Shown here: one piece after another, positions 25,411-33,496 of the stretch
Layout of the letters: each line of letters opens with the position of its first letter
Numbering within the stretch: position 1 is the stretch's first letter
NCBI RefSeq assembly: GCF_001486505.1
Contig: NZ_LN909065.1
Location: forward strand, 62,001 to 126,000
From: Paenibacillus rubinfantis
Lineage (GTDB): Bacteria; Bacillota; Bacilli; Paenibacillales; Paenibacillaceae
Reading direction: 5' to 3'
Length of the DNA: 64,000 bases
Translations under genes and position numbers: made by a program
Notes under the pieces: generated by a model
Seen by the model: only the letters and a program-made list of their open reading frames with translations
Database searches by the model: none
Told to the model about the DNA's origin: nothing

Positions 25411-25442
25411 TTGCTAAATGAATTTATATATTGTAATATTAC
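25411..25442 (+). promoter_or_regulatory. arsR-cdr promoter with dyad operator over the -10 box
   Basis: TTGCTA (25411-25416) and TAATAT (25434-25439) are 17 bp apart. A perfect 10-bp palindrome GTAATATTAC (25433-25442) covers the -10 box, a usual place for an ArsR-type repressor site. This suggests that the regulator represses its own operon. Confidence 0.7.
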
Positions 25443-25479
25443 GGTATAACGATTATTTGGAGCACGAGGTGAAGCTACA

Positions 25480-25767
25480 ATGGATAACAATTTCAAAGCC
25501 TATCAAGAAACGGCTGAAATGCTCAAAGCCTTGGCGCATCCGGTCCGGTTATGTATCGTGCGCGGCTTGCTGGAGAAGAAGCAATGCAACGTCACGTACA
25601 TGCAGGAATGTCTGGAGCTGCCGCAATCCACCGTATCCCAACACCTGCAGAAGCTGCGCAGCTTAGGGATCGTCGAAGCCGAACGCAGCGGATTGGAAGT
25701 TAATTATCAGTTGGCGAATGAGCGAGTTATTAAGCTGGTTCGCCAGCTGTTTGAGGAGGAACAATAA
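25480..25767 (+). CDS. ArsR-family repressor, probably persulfide- or thiol-responsive
   Basis: 95 aa winged-helix regulator: LKALAHPVRLCIVRGLLE, recognition helix PQSTVSQHLQKLRSLGIV and the wing with EVNYQLAN. It has three cysteines (in VRLCIV, KQCNVT and QECLEL) but lacks the usual ELCVCD metal-binding box, as do the BigR/SqrR-type sulfide sensors of this family. The stop is 3 bp before the CoA-disulfide reductase gene, so the two form an operon. A GAGGTG site is 8 nt upstream. The sulfur-related partner supports a thiol/persulfide-sensing role, which remains an inference. Confidence 0.88.
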   Translation: MDNNFKAYQETAEMLKALAHPVRLCIVRGLLEKKQCNVTYMQECLELPQSTVSQHLQKLRSLGIVEAERSGLEVNYQLANERVIKLVRQLFEEEQ

Positions 25768-25770
25768 ACG

Positions 25771-28290
25771 ATGAGCCAAAAAGTATTGATCGTCGGAGGC
25801 GTAGCCGGCGGAGCCTCCGCGGCTGCAAGACTTCGCCGTCTAGATGAAGAAGCCCATATCGTCATGTTTGAACGAGACCCTTACATTTCTTTTGCCAACT
25901 GCGGTCTCCCCTACTACATTGGCGATTCGATCAAGGATCGCTCGAAGCTGCTGGTGCAAACGCCGGAAGCGATGCATCGCCGATTTAACATCGATGTCCG
26001 CACAGAAAGCGAAGTGATCGGGATCGATCCGGCCTCCAAGACCGTGCGGGTCCGCAGCAAAGAACGCGGCGAATACCAGGAAAATTACGATGCCTTGATT
26101 TTATCGCCCGGCGCTAAACCGATTCGTCCGAATCTTCCCGGCATCCACAGCAGCCGGATTCATACGCTGCGGAATATTCCGGATACCGACCGCATTAAGC
26201 AACGGGTTGTGGAAGAGCGCGCCGCTTCGGCCATTGTGATCGGCGGCGGATTTATCGGTGTGGAAATGGCCGAAAACTTAAGGGAGATCGGGCTTGAGGT
26301 GACATTAATTGAAGGCGGTCCGCAAATCTTAGCGCCGTTTGATCCCGAAATGGCGGGTGTTCTGGCTAAGGAGTTAGAGGATCATGGCGTTAAGCTGCGG
26401 ATGTCGCAGACCGTTACTTCGTTTACGGAGCAAGGGAACCAGATTAAAGTGCATACGTCAGACGAGCTTGAAATAGCTGCCGATATCGTCATCTTAGCGA
26501 TTGGTGTAACCCCGGATACCGCTTTTTTAAAGGACACCGGTATGGAGCTCGGACCGCGAGGCCATATTCTTGTGAGCGATAAAATGGAAACCAGTCTTCC
26601 CGACATTTTTGCCGTAGGAGACGCGGTTGAAGTGGTTGATTTCGTCAATGGCTCCAAAACGGCGATTCCTCTCGCCGGACCGGCCAACAAGCAAGGACGG
26701 ATCGCCGCGGACAACGTTTGCGGCCTTGGAACCACTTATAAAGGCTCGCAAGGCACGTCCATCATCAAGGTGTTTGGATTTACCGGAGCGGCCACCGGGA
26801 ACAACGAGAAAACGCTCCAACGGTTGGGCATCCCCTACCAAGTTACCGTGGTCCACCCCAACTCCCATGCTTCCTATTATCCAGGTGCAACCCCACTCTC
26901 GATCAAGCTGTTGTTTAAGCCGGACGGGACGGTGCTCGGTGCACAAGCTGTTGGATATGACGGAGTGGATAAACGGATCGACGATATCGCCACGGTGATT
27001 CGTTTTCGCGGGACGGTGACGGACCTGTCCGAGCTGGAGTTGGCTTATGCTCCTCCCTACTCTTCAGCCAAGGATCCGGTGAATATGGCGGCATACACCG
27101 CAGAGAACGTATTAAACGGGAGAGTTCACGTGTTTGTCCCTCAGGAATTAGAGACCCGTGATGAACAAACCACTTTGCTAGTTGATGTACGTTCGGAGCT
27201 GGAGCACGCCAACGGGCATATCCCCGGCTCCCTGCTGATTCCGGTCGACGATTTACGTGATCGCCTGAATGAGCTGGACCGGGACAAGGAGATTTGGGTC
27301 TACTGCCAAGTGGGTCTGCGCGGATATACCGCATCTCGGATCCTGCAGCAAAAAGGTTATAAAGTCCGCAACTTAACCGGCGGTTATAAGCTGTATCAAA
27401 TGGCCAATTACCAGCCTGGCCGCAGCACCCAGTTGCCGGAGCATCCTGCAAGCCATGGGGCAAAAATGGAAATCGCCGCTGCCACATCGGTCCCGGTGTC
27501 ACCCCAAGGCGCAACGCCTTTCGCGACTAGTGCAGCCCCGGCCAAGCTGCATGCCGACGCGGAGCTTGATGCTTGCGGATTGTGCTGTCCTGGCCCGTTG
27601 ATTCAAGTCAAACAAGCAATGGACCGTTTGGAAGCCGGTCAAATCTTGCACGTGACGGCCTCCGATCCTGGATTCTATGAGGATGTACAGGCATGGGCAG
27701 CCATGTCTAAACACCGCATGATCCAAGTTGCCAAAAACACGAATGGGATGATCGAAGCTTACCTAGGTAAAGAACACCCGGTTCAGGCTGACGCCTCTGC
27801 GGCACAACCTTTGGCCACGCCGGAAGGCTCCACGATGATCGTGTTCAGCGGAGACCTGGATAAAGCGATCGCCTCGTTTATCATCGCCAATGGCGCAGCA
27901 GCCAGCGGCAAAAAAGTCACGTTGTTCTTCACCTTCTGGGGGTTGAACATTTTACGCAAATCGGAGAAGGTCCCCGTCGCCAAAACCTTCATCGGCCGCA
28001 TGTTTGGTATGATGATGCCGCGGGGCAGCCGCAAGTTGTCTCTCTCCCGCATGAATATGATGGGAATGGGGGCAAAAATGATTCGCGGCGTAATGAAAAA
28101 CAACAACGTCTCCTCTTTGGAAGAATTGATGGCCAGCGCCATCAACCAAGGCGTAGAAATCGTGGCCTGCCAAATGTCCATGGATCTGATGGGCATTCGC
28201 CAGGAAGAGCTGATCGACGGAGTCAAAATCGGCGGGGTTGGCTACTATTTAGGGAAAGCGGATCAATCCGGAATTAATTTATTTATTTAA
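25771..28290 (+). CDS. cdr: Multidomain CoA-disulfide/persulfide reductase: CoADR + rhodanese + TusA + DsrE-like
   Basis: 839 aa cytoplasmic flavoprotein. Residues 1-~450 form a CoA-disulfide reductase: FAD motif VLIVGGVAGGASAAARLRR, single redox Cys44 in SFANCGLPYY, NAD motif AIVIGGGFIGVEMAE, and the C-terminal YAPPYSSAKDPVN. A rhodanese domain follows (about 465-550, Cys512 in VYCQVGLRGY), then a TusA domain (about 598-670; DACGLCCPGP, Cys606 in CPGP), and a DsrE-like domain (about 690-839; MIVFSGDLDKAIASFIIANG). All cysteine sites expected for sulfur relay are present. It probably reduces persulfides or moves sulfane sulfur within one chain. A strong terminator follows. Confidence 0.93.
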   Translation: MSQKVLIVGGVAGGASAAARLRRLDEEAHIVMFERDPYISFANCGLPYYIGDSIKDRSKLLVQTPEAMHRRFNIDVRTESEVIGIDPASKTVRVRSKERGEYQENYDALILSPGAKPIRPNLPGIHSSRIHTLRNIPDTDRIKQRVVEERAASAIVIGGGFIGVEMAENLREIGLEVTLIEGGPQILAPFDPEMAGVLAKELEDHGVKLRMSQTVTSFTEQGNQIKVHTSDELEIAADIVILAIGVTPDTAFLKDTGMELGPRGHILVSDKMETSLPDIFAVGDAVEVVDFVNGSKTAIPLAGPANKQGRIAADNVCGLGTTYKGSQGTSIIKVFGFTGAATGNNEKTLQRLGIPYQVTVVHPNSHASYYPGATPLSIKLLFKPDGTVLGAQAVGYDGVDKRIDDIATVIRFRGTVTDLSELELAYAPPYSSAKDPVNMAAYTAENVLNGRVHVFVPQELETRDEQTTLLVDVRSELEHANGHIPGSLLIPVDDLRDRLNELDRDKEIWVYCQVGLRGYTASRILQQKGYKVRNLTGGYKLYQMANYQPGRSTQLPEHPASHGAKMEIAAATSVPVSPQGATPFATSAAPAKLHADAELDACGLCCPGPLIQVKQAMDRLEAGQILHVTASDPGFYEDVQAWAAMSKHRMIQVAKNTNGMIEAYLGKEHPVQADASAAQPLATPEGSTMIVFSGDLDKAIASFIIANGAAASGKKVTLFFTFWGLNILRKSEKVPVAKTFIGRMFGMMMPRGSRKLSLSRMNMMGMGAKMIRGVMKNNNVSSLEELMASAINQGVEIVACQMSMDLMGIRQEELIDGVKIGGVGYYLGKADQSGINLFI

Positions 28291-28301
28291 TCTTTCAACA
28301 T

Positions 28302-28337
28302 AAAGGGCTCTTGGTCGCATGACCAAGAGCCCTTTTT
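28302..28337 (+). terminator. Terminator of the arsR-cdr operon (intron target)
   Basis: A perfect 15-bp stem (28302-28316 and 28321-28335) with a GCAT loop ends in T5 (28333-28337). The group II intron begins 2 bp later. Confidence 0.93.
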
Positions 28338-28742
28338 AGTGCGCCACGCATGGCGCGTAGCTAGGCGGTGAAAGTCCGCTATGGGGGCTGGCAGTTGCCA
28401 ACCATTAGCCAAGAGTAAGGGTGTCCATCGTGAGGTGGAATCTGAAGGAAGCTGGAGGCAAAGTCCCGGCCTGAGGAACACGAATCGCATCAGGCATCCA
28501 AAGTGGGATGAGTCTGCTAAACAAGACGAAATCCAATAAACTGCACGGACACGCGGATGTAAATGCGGCGGGTATACGGGATGAAAGTTACGCGTCTTAC
28601 CGTGGGAGGTCTCATGGACGTGAGGAGATGAATTTCAAATCATGGTTGAAACAAGATTTATCATGAGAAGTCAGCAGACGCCATAGTACCTCGGTTAGTC
28701 GACAACTTGAGGGAAGGGCTGAACCTAAGGAGGTGTGGGTTA

Positions 28743-30155
28743 ATGAATGGTACCGAAACAGGAGTCAAGTGCAGCCAACTTCGAAGAGAAGGCTCGACGC
28801 AAAACGTACATGCGGAACATGGAGAATATGCGGGAGCGCACAGTCCTGAGCGGATACCTGAAACCGACAGCACCGACGCAACCGAGTCGAAGGACGAGTT
28901 GCTTGAGAAAATCGTTAGCAGAGACAACATGAACGAAGCGTTCAAGCGGGTCAAAACTAACAAAGGATCTCACGGAATCGACGGGATGGGAGTAGATGAA
29001 CTTCTACAATATCTCCGAGAGAACGGAGAAACCATCAAGGAATCCATTCTGGACGGAACCTACCGTCCGAATCCTGTTCGAAGGGTAGAAATCCCGAAAG
29101 AGAACGGAAAGAAGAGAAACCTGGGAATTCCTACGGTTGTTGACCGAGTTATCCAACAGGCGATCGCTCAAGTGCTTACCCCGATCTACGAAAAACAGTT
29201 TTCGGAGAACAGTTTCGGATTCCGACCCAAGAGAAGCGCACATAACGCTATTCAGAGAAGCCAATCAAACATCGAAGAAGGGTACAAATACGTGGTCGAT
29301 ATGGACTTGGAGAAATTCTTTGACACCGTTAACCAAAGCAAATTGGTGGAAGTCTTATCCCGAACCATTAAAGACGGGCGGGTCATCTCGCTCATCCACA
29401 AGTACCTGAAAGCCGGCGTTGTCGTGAAGCACCGCTTCGAGGATACGGAAATCGGCGTACCGCAAGGGGGCAATCTGAGTCCAATTCTCAGCAACATTAT
29501 GCTGAACGAACTGGACAAGGAACTGGAAAGCCGCGGGCACCGCTTCGTGCGCTATGCGGACGATCTCCTGATCTTCAGCAAAAGCAAAAGGAGCGCGGAA
29601 CGGACACTGGAGAACATTCTTCCCTTCATTGAAAAGAAGTTGTTTCTCAAAGTGAACCGGGAAAAGACAGTGGTGGACGAGGCGTGGAAGGTTAAATTTC
29701 TTGGGTTCTCCTTCTACAAAAGGAAAGGAGAGACACGAGTCCGCATTCATCCGAAATCCGCTGCCAAGATGAAAGCCAAAGTAAAGGAGCTCACGTCCAG
29801 AAGCAACGGGATGGGAAATGAAGAACGAGCCGAAAAGCTTAGACGCTACATCATGGGGTGGATCAACTACTACAAAATAGCGGATATGAAAAGTATGCTC
29901 CAATCCACGGATGAATGGATGAGAAGGCGGATTCGCATGATCTTCTGGAAGCAGTGGAAACGAGTGAGGACGAAATTCGAGAAACTGCAATCGCTCGGAA
30001 TCCAAGGACAAAAAGCATGGGAATACGCAAACACGAGAAAGGGCTACTGGAGAATCTCCAATAGCCCCGTCCTCTCGAAGTCCCTCGGAAATAACACCCT
30101 CAAGGGCTTAGGATTTCTCTTCTTCTCGGATTATTATCGACAAGTAACTGCGTAA
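28743..30155 (+). CDS. ltrA: Group II intron reverse transcriptase/maturase
   Basis: 470 aa; reverse transcribes the intron RNA and helps it splice. Reverse transcriptase motifs are in order: NKGSHGIDGM, LGIPTVVDRVIQQAIAQ, SFGFRPKRSAHNAI, VVDMDLEKFFDTV, GVPQGGNLSP, and the catalytic RYADDLLIF. The maturase X domain is near the C-terminus (YIMGWINYYKIADMKSML, RMIFWKQWKRVR, NTRKGYWRISNS). There is no obvious DNA endonuclease domain, as is usual for class C. The start at 28743 follows AAGGAGGTG; a longer in-frame TTG start at 28707 lacks a site. The frame is uninterrupted. Confidence 0.95.
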   Translation: MNGTETGVKCSQLRREGSTQNVHAEHGEYAGAHSPERIPETDSTDATESKDELLEKIVSRDNMNEAFKRVKTNKGSHGIDGMGVDELLQYLRENGETIKESILDGTYRPNPVRRVEIPKENGKKRNLGIPTVVDRVIQQAIAQVLTPIYEKQFSENSFGFRPKRSAHNAIQRSQSNIEEGYKYVVDMDLEKFFDTVNQSKLVEVLSRTIKDGRVISLIHKYLKAGVVVKHRFEDTEIGVPQGGNLSPILSNIMLNELDKELESRGHRFVRYADDLLIFSKSKRSAERTLENILPFIEKKLFLKVNREKTVVDEAWKVKFLGFSFYKRKGETRVRIHPKSAAKMKAKVKELTSRSNGMGNEERAEKLRRYIMGWINYYKIADMKSMLQSTDEWMRRRIRMIFWKQWKRVRTKFEKLQSLGIQGQKAWEYANTRKGYWRISNSPVLSKSLGNNTLKGLGFLFFSDYYRQVTA

Positions 30156-30162
30156 ACTTAGG

Positions 30163-30239
30163 AACCGCCGTATACCGAACGGTACGTACGGTGGTGTGGG
30201 AGGTCGGCTACTCAATTAATGGGTAGCCTCCTACCCGAT
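30163..30239 (+). ncRNA. Group II intron domains V and VI
   Basis: Domain V: ACCGCCGTA pairs with TACGGTGGT (lower stem), a CG bulge follows, and TACC pairs with GGTA around a GAAC loop. The lower stem contains CGC at the place of the usual AGC catalytic triad, a feature of class C introns. Domain VI: an outer 6-bp stem and an inner 8-bp stem (GGCTACTC with GGGTAGCC) around an AATTAAT loop. Confidence 0.75.
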
Positions 30240-30309
30240 TAGTTCAAGCCCATTTTCCTGTATAATCGGTTATAACATTTATCTTTCATATGACAAGGAG
30301 AGCGATCCA

Positions 30310-31128
30310 ATGAGCGAACAAGTCCGCCAAAACAACGTTGACCGATTTAGCGGGTTCGGTAATCTGTATGACCAGAGCCGTCCCAAGGCCCCGGTCGATC
30401 TCATCAACATCCTCGCGATGTATTTGGGCCGCCCCCTGGAGGTCATCGCGGATGTCGGCTGCGGTACCGGTCTCTCCTCTTTTATCTGGCTTGATCATGC
30501 GAAGCAAATCATCGGGATTGAGCCGAACGACGATATGCGCGCCGTCGCGATAACTCGTTGGGAGGAAAACGGTCGTCCGGGGCAGCTTCATTTTATCAAA
30601 GGCTTGTCCTATGAACTGCCTCTGGAGGCGGCTTCCGTTGATCTAGTCACTTGTTCTCAATCCTTCCACTGGATGGACCCGCAACCAACACTGCAAGAAA
30701 TCGCACGGGTCTTGCGTCCTGGGGGTGTCTTTGCCGCCTACGATTGCGATTGGCCGCCGTCTGCCTCAACCGAGCTCGAGCAAGCATATGAAGCGCTCAT
30801 CCAGGTCGCCGAGAAACGAGCCAGCGATCTGAGCGAATCCGGTAAGGAAGCCTATAAGTGGCCCAAAGACCAGCATTTACAGCAAATCCGAAAAAGCGGC
30901 TTGTTCCGATATTCCCGAGAGATCGTTTTTCACCATTGGGAAAGCTGTGATGCGGATCGTTATGCGAATTTGGCCCTCAGCCAAGGGGGACTGCAAACAG
31001 CCCTGAAATTGGGGGCGGGCGAAATCGCTACCGCTGCCGAGCAATTCCGCGTTCTAGTGAAGCGGGAATTTGGCGACGAGATCCGCCCGATCCTGTTTGG
31101 TTATCGGATGCGCATCGGCGTGAAATAA
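30310..31128 (+). CDS. Class I SAM-dependent methyltransferase
   Basis: 272 aa cytoplasmic Methyltransf_11-type enzyme. SAM-binding motif I is VIADVGCGTGLSS (about residues 45-57), the acidic end of strand 2 is QIIGIEPNDDM, and the post-motif segment DLVTCSQSFHWMDP is that of the YcgJ/UbiE-like small-molecule methyltransferases; LRPGGVFAAYD is motif III. An AAGGAGA site precedes the ATG. A TATAAT element about 40 bp upstream (near 30260) has no good -35 box, and the intron end lies just before it, so the insertion may have changed its promoter. Substrate unknown. Confidence 0.88.
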   Translation: MSEQVRQNNVDRFSGFGNLYDQSRPKAPVDLINILAMYLGRPLEVIADVGCGTGLSSFIWLDHAKQIIGIEPNDDMRAVAITRWEENGRPGQLHFIKGLSYELPLEAASVDLVTCSQSFHWMDPQPTLQEIARVLRPGGVFAAYDCDWPPSASTELEQAYEALIQVAEKRASDLSESGKEAYKWPKDQHLQQIRKSGLFRYSREIVFHHWESCDADRYANLALSQGGLQTALKLGAGEIATAAEQFRVLVKREFGDEIRPILFGYRMRIGVK

Positions 31129-31139
31129 GGCTCTTTAAG

Positions 31140-31895
31140 TTATTCCCACTTAAATACCTTCCGGTCATTGAGTGCCTGAATGTGGCGGTTATTCTGATTG
31201 TAGTATTTATGGAACTCCTTGAGTTGTTCGCGGGAGATTTGGACGCTGTGCGTCAAGATATACCACTCTACGTTTTCGGTTAGAGGGGGTGTCGTCAGAG
31301 AACCCAGATAATGATAATAGCTGAATGGATGCGGGAGTAAACGAGTAAGCTTCAGATGATCGATCTTCACCCCGCCCTGCTCTTTCGGGAGCAATTTTGC
31401 CGCATCTAAAATTTGCTGAAAAGCGTCATTGTGACTTCCAACTGTAAACATCACGCCAATGACCGCAATCCGGCCATTCTGAGCGAGATGCACGAAATGA
31501 CCCTCAAGCGGGAAATGCTTGCCGTCCAAAGTATGTTCACTTGGCGAATGAAAATGGACCTGGGAGACGCTAAACTCCCTGTCATCAATCTCAGCCGTCC
31601 CTCGCAGCCCCACCTGGATGCTGTGTCCGTTGTTTTCGACGTAGGTCCCGATCTGCTCATAGTTCAGCTCCAAGCCGGAACCAAGATAATCCACGACCTT
31701 CGAGGTATCGATATCGATCGGAGATTGCAGCTTCCCGGACACAAACTCCCACTCCTCCTGATGGTCGTAAGAGAAGTGAATCTTCTCCGGTTGGACGATT
31801 TCACCTCTCGCACTTGGAGCAACGGCTTGGATGGACGAAGCTCCCGTTAACAGGATCAAAGACATGATTCCCAGCATGATCCATCTTCTTTTCAT
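31140..31895 (-). CDS. Secreted alpha-type carbonic anhydrase
   Basis: 251 aa; catalyses CO2 hydration outside the membrane. A signal peptide covers about residues 1-24 (ends SSIQA). The family motif LQSPIDID is followed by zinc ligands in QVHFHSPSEH (His114, His116) and LEGHFVH (His133), and SLTTPPLTENVEW matches the substrate-pocket TTPP motif. The N-terminal region before QSPIDI is shorter than the usual YxxxGxxxWG segment. An AAGGAGA site precedes the ATG. On the minus strand TTGACA lies about 18 bp from a poor -10 (TAAATA) upstream. It converges on the methyltransferase gene. Confidence 0.93.
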   Translation of the reverse strand: MKRRWIMLGIMSLILLTGASSIQAVAPSARGEIVQPEKIHFSYDHQEEWEFVSGKLQSPIDIDTSKVVDYLGSGLELNYEQIGTYVENNGHSIQVGLRGTAEIDDREFSVSQVHFHSPSEHTLDGKHFPLEGHFVHLAQNGRIAVIGVMFTVGSHNDAFQQILDAAKLLPKEQGGVKIDHLKLTRLLPHPFSYYHYLGSLTTPPLTENVEWYILTHSVQISREQLKEFHKYYNQNNRHIQALNDRKVFKWE

Positions 31896-31984
31896 TTAAA
31901 TCCCCACTCTTTCTCCTTAAGGTTTATTAACTCCGTTTTCCTATTTACCAGTATATACCATATGCTGTCAAGGAAAACCAGCAC

Positions 31985-32019
31985 AAAAAAAGGGCAAGAC
32001 CGTAAAATCGGTCTTGCCC
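31985..32019 (-). terminator. Terminator of the pdh operon
   Basis: A perfect 11-bp stem (32009-32019 and 31992-32002) with a 6-nt loop is followed on the minus strand by T7 (A-run 31985-31991). It lies 58 bp after the pdhD stop codon. Confidence 0.93.
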
Positions 32020-32077
32020 AATAGATTAGGAGATTTCATCCACTCTTAGGAGGAGTGGGATAAACGATCGTTACAAA

Positions 32078-33493
32078 TTAACGAGCAATGATGTGGATCG
32101 GATGACCTTCAACCAGCTCTGCGGTTTCCATCACGATTTCGCCCAGGGTTGGGTGAGCGTGAATGGTCAACGAGATATCTTCGAGCGTAGCGCCCATTTC
32201 AACCGCCAAGCCCAGCTCCGCGATCAGGTTGGATGCTTCGATCCCGACGATTTGCGCGCCGAGCACCACGTTATTTTCTGCGTTTGCCACGATTTTTATG
32301 AAGCCTTCAGGCTGATTCAAGGAAGTGGCGCGGCCATTGCCCGCGAACGGGAACTTGCCGGCTTTCACCTTCATCCCTTTTTCTTTCGCTTCCGACTCCG
32401 TCAAACCTACGCTGGAGCATTCTGGATCGGTAAAGACAACCGCTGGGATCGCTTTGTAATCCACGACGGAAGGAAGTCCCGCAATCGCTTCTGCCGCGAC
32501 TTTCCCTTCGTAGGAAGCTTTATGCGCAAGCGCAGGGCCAGCTACGATATCGCCGATTGCGAAGATTTTCGGGTTGCTGGTGCGGCCTTGATGGTCCACT
32601 TTAACCAAACCGCGGTCCGTCAACTCAACACCGGCCAGGTCCAGACCCAGATCGCCATCCGTATTCGGACGACGGCCAACCGTTACCAGCAGGTAATCGG
32701 CGGTAACTTCTTTGCTTTCGCCGTTTACGGAATATTTCACCGTAACGTTCTTATCCGTTTGTTCTGCACTTTCGGCTTTGGCATTGGTTACGATTTCGAT
32801 GCCGGTTTTCGCCATGTTCTTAGCAACCAAGCGAGTCATATCTTTGTCGAAGCCAGGCAATACGGTATCCATGCCCTCGATGATCGTCACTTTCGTGCCG
32901 AATTTGGAGAACATTTGGCCAAGTTCGGCACCGATATAGCCGCCGCCGATGACAACGAGGCTGCTTGGAATTTCTTGCAGCTCCAGCGCTTCCGTGGAAG
33001 ACAGAATACGTCCGCCAAATGGGAAAGGCTTCAGCTCGATTGGACGGGAACCGGTCGCCAAAATGCAATGCTTGAAGCGATAACGCGGCGATTCATGATC
33101 GTTAAAGCAACGGGCTTCATTTTCGTTGATGAACATCACTTCACCGCTGAAAACTTCCACTTTGTTGCCTTTGAGCAAACCGCTAACGCCTTGGGTCATC
33201 TTTTTGACAACCCCGCTTTTGAATTCTTGCGTTTTCTTGAAGTCCACTTTCACGTTCTCTGCCGTAATCCCAAACGCATCGGCATGTTGAGCGGACTCAT
33301 ATTGGTGTGCTGCCGAGATCAGCGCTTTAGATGGAATACATCCGCGGTTCAAGCAGACACCGCCAAGCTCCGATTTGTCGACGATCAGCACTTTTTGCCC
33401 AAGCTGGGCGGCGCGAATGGCCGCCACATAACCGCCGGGACCTGCACCGACAACTAATGTATCAATATCAATAGAAGCATCTCCTACTACCAT
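32078..33493 (-). CDS. pdhD: Dihydrolipoamide dehydrogenase (E3)
   Basis: 471 aa FAD enzyme that reoxidises the lipoyl groups of E2 with NAD. Features: VVGAGPGGYVAAIRAA (FAD), redox disulfide GGVCLNRGCIPSK, NAD motif VVIGGGYIGAELGQMF, and the C-terminal HAHPTLGE with the catalytic His-Glu pair. A GGAGGTG site precedes the ATG; the gap to pdhC is 3 bp. Its position as last gene of pdhABCD and full length make it the E3 of the pyruvate dehydrogenase complex, probably also used by other complexes. Confidence 0.97.
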   Translation of the reverse strand: MVVGDASIDIDTLVVGAGPGGYVAAIRAAQLGQKVLIVDKSELGGVCLNRGCIPSKALISAAHQYESAQHADAFGITAENVKVDFKKTQEFKSGVVKKMTQGVSGLLKGNKVEVFSGEVMFINENEARCFNDHESPRYRFKHCILATGSRPIELKPFPFGGRILSSTEALELQEIPSSLVVIGGGYIGAELGQMFSKFGTKVTIIEGMDTVLPGFDKDMTRLVAKNMAKTGIEIVTNAKAESAEQTDKNVTVKYSVNGESKEVTADYLLVTVGRRPNTDGDLGLDLAGVELTDRGLVKVDHQGRTSNPKIFAIGDIVAGPALAHKASYEGKVAAEAIAGLPSVVDYKAIPAVVFTDPECSSVGLTESEAKEKGMKVKAGKFPFAGNGRATSLNQPEGFIKIVANAENNVVLGAQIVGIEASNLIAELGLAVEMGATLEDISLTIHAHPTLGEIVMETAELVEGHPIHIIAR

Positions 33494-33496
33494 CGA

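Larger units (their letters stand above)
28339..30239 (+). mobile_element. Group II intron, bacterial class C type, about 1.9 kb
   Basis: The left end starts GTGCG at 28339, the group II consensus, followed at once by a 6-bp hairpin (28341-28356). About 400 nt of structured, ORF-free domain I-IV sequence precede the intron-encoded protein. Domains V and VI follow the protein gene, and the right end is placed at ...CCGAT (30239) from the domain VI pairing. The insertion point, directly after a rho-independent terminator, and the C-type maturase sequence agree with class C introns. Ends are inferred from consensus and could shift by a few bases. The element looks intact. Confidence 0.85.

Noticed and set aside
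28661-29518. Small minus-strand open frames inside the group II intron
   Set aside because: They are antisense to the structured RNA and the RT gene and have no ribosome binding site.
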